Shown here piece after piece: positions 61,775 to 64,000 of a stretch of 64,000 nt of DNA. Origin of the DNA: Lepus europaeus (taxonomy: Eukaryota > Chordata > Mammalia > Lagomorpha > Leporidae). Each line of letters opens with the position of its first letter. Position 1 is the stretch's first letter. The notes below the pieces were generated by a model. That model was not told the origin of the DNA. It worked only from the letters and a program-made list of their open reading frames with translations, and did no database searches. The position numbers and the translations under genes are program-made. The stretch spans positions 181,642,388 through 181,706,387 of the forward strand of contig NC_084827.1 of the NCBI RefSeq assembly GCF_033115175.1, in the 5' to 3' direction.

Positions 61775-63302
61775 CTGAAAAGCAGCGGCAGCACAACGAA
61801 CACGAGATCCTGGTTAGCAAATGCGGCCCAGACCGAGGGAGGCGCGGTGACCGGGGTCACCCAGGCTGCTGCCCACGCCTCGCCTGTGGGGTGGGGCGGG
61901 ACCAAGAATCACATTGTTCTGTGCCCCTCCCCTAGGGGCGGAGCCTACCCCTCCCCTGCCCGGGAGTGCGGCTCTAATCACACGCTGGCTTCTCCGAAGG
62001 CTCAGAGGCCAGCACAGTGCAGCTTCCCCGTGTCAGGGGACACCCGGGCAGCGCTGCGGGAGGTTCTGGGTGAGGAATGGCCGTCTCCTGCCCACAGCCA
62101 GCATGGGCTCCATGGCCTGGGAGGGGGATGGGAGCCTGGGCCACTCTCCTGCCTGCAACCTCAGGGGACTTGATCTAGAATTCCTGATTCACAGAGCCCA
62201 TGCCAGACAACACGGATGCAACTGCCAGACGCCACCAGGCTGTGGGGTCAGGGGCGACACAGCGAGAACATAGAGGGTGGCCCGGGCAGCAGGCGGAGCC
62301 ACGTGCCCGGTGGAGGAGAGGGTTCTGAGAGGTTCTCACTGCACAGAGGGGCAGCTGGAGGCCGCGGCAGCTCCAGGAACAGCTGGGAGGGGGAAGGAAG
62401 GGGAGGTGAGACAGGAGAGGGAGGGGCAAACAGAATTGATCAGATGGGGGCGGCTGGGAGGGGCTGGGAGGTGATGAAGCAGCCAGTCCTGTCCACCCTG
62501 AAGGTCAAGTCCACAGGATTTGCTGATGGCCTCCATGGGGTGCAAGAGGAGCCGAGGGTGTCTCCAAAGCTTGGGGCCTGAGAAGCTGTGGAATGGAGCC
62601 CCCCGAGTGTGTGGGGAGGGGCTGGGTGCAGCCCGTCCTCTCTGAGGGTCCTGAGGAGCGCGAGTCTGGCTGGACTGCAGAGTGTGCGTGCACAGGCAGC
62701 GTGCAACAGCACGTGAGGGGTGCAGGCCAGGGTCCCTGGGGGAAGCTTTGGGAGCCAGCGGGAGAGCAGGAAGCCGAGCGAGGGAGTGCCGGGAGAGGGC
62801 TGGCCCTGCTGGAGCTGCTGCAGGCACAGGAAGGGGACAGAGGACGCCTGGGCCAGCTACGAAACGGCCCAGGAGCGGCCAGGAGGAACAGAGCCCTGCA
62901 GGGCAGCTGGAGGGGTGGGGGCGGGACCGGCCTGGCTGCCGAGGGCTGACAACAAGCCTGCTGCGTTTGTTTTCCTTTTTGTTCTTGAAACAGGAAGCAG
63001 AATTGATAAGGGGAAAAACCTCCACTTCCAGTGAGATTTGGAAACAACCGCTTTCCCTACAGAGTAACTCAGTTTCCCAAGTTTTGTGGTCCCAGGGAAG
63101 CCGCAGAGCCAGTACCGAGAGCTCGGCCAGCAGGGGGCGCTGCGAGCTTACCGCCACGTCCAGCGCCGCAGGCAGGCCGCCCGTCTGCAGCCACGGGTGG
63201 ACCTCGTGCACCTCCTGCCTCTGGCCCTCGGTGAGCCACGGCTGGGACTTCTGCAGCAGCCTCAGGTGCTCCCTGTCCTCCCTCAGAACCGTGTCCACGT
63301 CC
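61640..63302 (-). CDS. PER2: PER2, C-terminal part (last two coding exons; gene continues past 64000)
   Basis: Circadian repressor PERIOD2; the C-terminus is the CRY-binding region that closes the PER/CRY negative loop. Two coding exons on the minus strand are visible: 63302-63152 and 61774-61640. Together they encode 94 residues and the TAG stop (61642-61640). The first encodes DVDTVLREDREHLRLLQKSQ and runs to the conserved GGLPAALDVA; the second opens with ECVYC. In the PER2-CRY1 complex the two Cys of CVYC are known ligands of an intermolecular zinc ion, and both are kept here. The remaining tail differs from human: it is very acidic (GEEEEEG) and has a further CPPC. The upstream exon, encoding the segment before DVDT, was searched for in 63303-64000 and not found, so that intron exceeds 698 bp. 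Confidence 0.93.
61775..63151. other. PER2: PER2 last intron
   Basis: 1377 bp between the two PER2 coding exons; no SINE or other repeat recognised. Confidence 0.75.
63152..63302 (-). CDS. PER2: PER2 penultimate exon
   Basis: 151 bases, phase 2 to phase 0, acceptor CTGCAG, donor GTAAGC. Encodes the helical CRY-binding segment, from DVDTVLRED through QKSQPWLTEGQRQEVHEVHP and WLQTGGLPAALDVA. Confidence 0.93.
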
Positions 63303-64000
63303 CTGCAGGCCATGGCAAGACAGAGGTTTGCAGTGTCTGGGGGGCTCCCATCTTTTCCATCTTGTGCTGCCTTCTCCAGTCTGAATAACGTGGCCACAGA
63401 TGGTTTTGTTCAGTGCCACAAAGACCACCCTGCTGCAGGAACCGTAACCTCCCGGCAGGTGGCTGCGGGCACGGGAGCCCAGGTCAGGATTTTAGTTTAC
63501 TCCAAGCTCAGCCCGGGAGCCGGTGCCGGCAGGTGCAGCCTGGCCTCCTAAGCCCGGGGTTCTGTACAGGCCAGGCGGACCTGGGAGGTCCTGGCGCAGG
63601 GCACTGGGGGCACTGGGGACCCTGGGACCCTGTCTCCCTGCCATCTTGTCTTCCCTCCCAGCTCCCCTTGCAGGGGCTGCGCTAAGGGCAGGACCCACGT
63701 CCAGCTCTGCAGGGTGGCCTGGCGCAGACTCAGCCTGGACACAGAGCCTCTGACGGCTGTGACCCGGCTTCTTCAGCCCTGCACAGACGACAGACACACC
63801 CCCATTCACCCCATGGGCTCCCCAGCAGCAGCGCGCAAGAAGACGCTGGAACGAACCCCTCAGGGCAGTTCACGTGAGGCCCCGAGGGGGGACCGAGGGC
63901 CTGCCCTCCTCACAGGCTGCAGGCAGCTACGCCAGGCTCCAGCTCACAGGGCCAGGCCAGCCCAGGGTCCGCTCTCTGCCCCTCCCCAGCTCTAAGGCGG
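63303..64000. other. PER2: PER2 intron, partial
   Basis: I looked here for the exon encoding the segment before the penultimate exon and did not find it. No repeats recognised. Confidence 0.6.

Overview
The window is mammalian nuclear DNA from a lagomorph, most likely the European rabbit. The species call rests on more than 55 copies of the rabbit/hare C-type SINE. In the plus orientation these start with a tRNA-like head (GGCCGGCGC.GTGGC) and end in a CTGTCAAAA or CAAATAAATAAAT tail, and they occur in both orientations throughout. The call is further supported by spliced mammalian genes with GT/AG introns and CpG-island promoters.

Three protein genes are visible, all transcribed on the minus strand, in the order expected from human 2q37.3. 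(1) ILKAP, a PP2C-family phosphatase, is complete: 12 coding exons between 38155 and 716 give a 391-residue protein, and its CpG-island promoter lies at about 37.4-38.6 kb. (2) HES6, a bHLH-Orange WRPW protein, is complete: 4 exons between 53311 and 52329 give 224 residues, with a TATA box and a GC-rich promoter. (3) PER2, the circadian clock repressor, is represented by its last two coding exons (63302-63152 and 61774-61640) and a 3' UTR of about 1.5 kb ending near 60100; the rest of the gene lies beyond 64000. Every intron that I could phase keeps the reading frame.

Layout. 1-610: 3' flank of ILKAP. 628-38300: ILKAP, whose 14.5-kb intron 9 holds two minisatellites (4.39-5.35 and 7.77-9.72 kb) and many SINEs. 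38.6-51.8 kb: intergenic, with an old L1 end, a 68-bp minisatellite (42.57-43.96 kb), a younger L1 interrupted by a SINE (47.3-48.3 kb) and an unassigned CpG island (48.6-49.5 kb) carrying an inverted pair of ZNF143-type motifs. 51.85-53.5 kb: HES6 and its promoter. 54-60 kb: SINEs, a composite of two endogenous-retrovirus LTR families (55.95-58.86 kb) and a G-rich minisatellite (59.17-60.0 kb) directly beyond the PER2 polyadenylation site. 60.1-64 kb: PER2 3' end.

The genes do not form an operon-like unit. HES6 (developmental transcription) and PER2 (clock) are neighbours in the same orientation, and ILKAP is an independent housekeeping-type gene. The points most worth following are a four-cysteine pattern in the predicted PER2 tail, a cluster of miR-24, miR-30 and miR-25/92 seed matches in the PER2 3' UTR, the orphan CpG island, and a minisatellite that has grown inside an L1 fragment.
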